The position numbers were made by a program, and so were the translations under genes. This document shows positions 5,744 through 5,761 of a stretch of DNA of 5,761 nt, piece after piece. The stretch lies in assembly GCA_045590935.1 (NCBI GenBank), contig JAZNSA010000041.1, forward strand, positions 1 to 5,761, given 5' to 3'. Under the pieces are notes generated by a model that saw nothing but the letters and a program-made list of their open reading frames with translations, did no database searches and had not been told where the DNA came from. Origin of the DNA: CAKSHP01 sp045590935 (GTDB lineage: Bacteria > Bacillota > Clostridia > UBA1381 > UMGS1253). The first letter of the stretch is position 1. Every line of letters begins with the position of its first letter.

Positions 5744-5761
5744 GACACATTTTATTTTTTT

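Noticed and set aside
5727..5750. Seven-codon ORF MCQEVII upstream of ctsR, whose TGA overlaps the ctsR ATG
   Set aside because: It looks like the leader ORF of the methyltransferase, but only A-rich sequence without a Shine-Dalgarno precedes its ATG, and ctsR has its own good site. Probably coincidence.
5731..5761. CtsR operator or ctsR promoter at the right edge
   Set aside because: Only about 30 nt upstream of ctsR are visible. They contain no GGTCAAA-type heptad repeat and no complete -35/-10 pair. These elements must lie outside the window if present.

Overview
The window is a compact stress-response locus on the minus strand, read from right to left: ctsR, mcsA, mcsB, clpC, then a class I SAM-dependent methyltransferase. 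The gene order ctsR-mcsA-mcsB-clpC, the AGGAGG-type ribosome binding sites and the moderately AT-rich sequence point to a Bacillota genome. The divergence from Bacillus sequences recalled from memory, and the shortened McsA, suggest a clostridial (gut-type Clostridia) lineage rather than Bacilli. That taxonomic placement is inference.

Layout. ctsR (5281-5730) begins almost at the right edge, so its promoter and CtsR operators lie outside the window. mcsA (4896-5276) follows after 4 nt, mcsB (3898-4899) overlaps mcsA by 4 nt (ATGA), and clpC (1399-3885) starts 12 nt after mcsB. Each ribosome binding site sits in the tail of the preceding gene, so the four genes are clearly one operon. A 109-nt gap then separates clpC from the methyltransferase gene (108-1289). 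This gap holds a perfect sigma-A type promoter whose -35 box contains the clpC stop codon. It also holds a hairpin that would bury a strong Shine-Dalgarno sequence, and a 10-codon leader ORF whose stop overlaps the methyltransferase start. At the left edge an intrinsic terminator (57-90) closes a plus-strand transcript that arrives from outside the window and may also stop the minus-strand transcript.

How the genes work together. From the known families, McsB is a protein-arginine kinase, McsA its zinc-binding activator, CtsR the class III heat-shock repressor that McsB/McsA inactivate, and ClpC the AAA+ unfoldase that takes phosphoarginine-tagged proteins to ClpP. The key motifs are intact in CtsR, McsB and ClpC. 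McsA lacks the N-terminal of the two zinc fingers found in the Bacillus protein. The methyltransferase has an unknown substrate, and its own promoter plus leader suggest that it can be expressed independently of the Clp operon.

The core operon is a known system. The least ordinary parts are the clpC-methyltransferase leader, the one-finger McsA, and a near-identical RDxxRA-containing C-terminal segment shared by CtsR and McsB.
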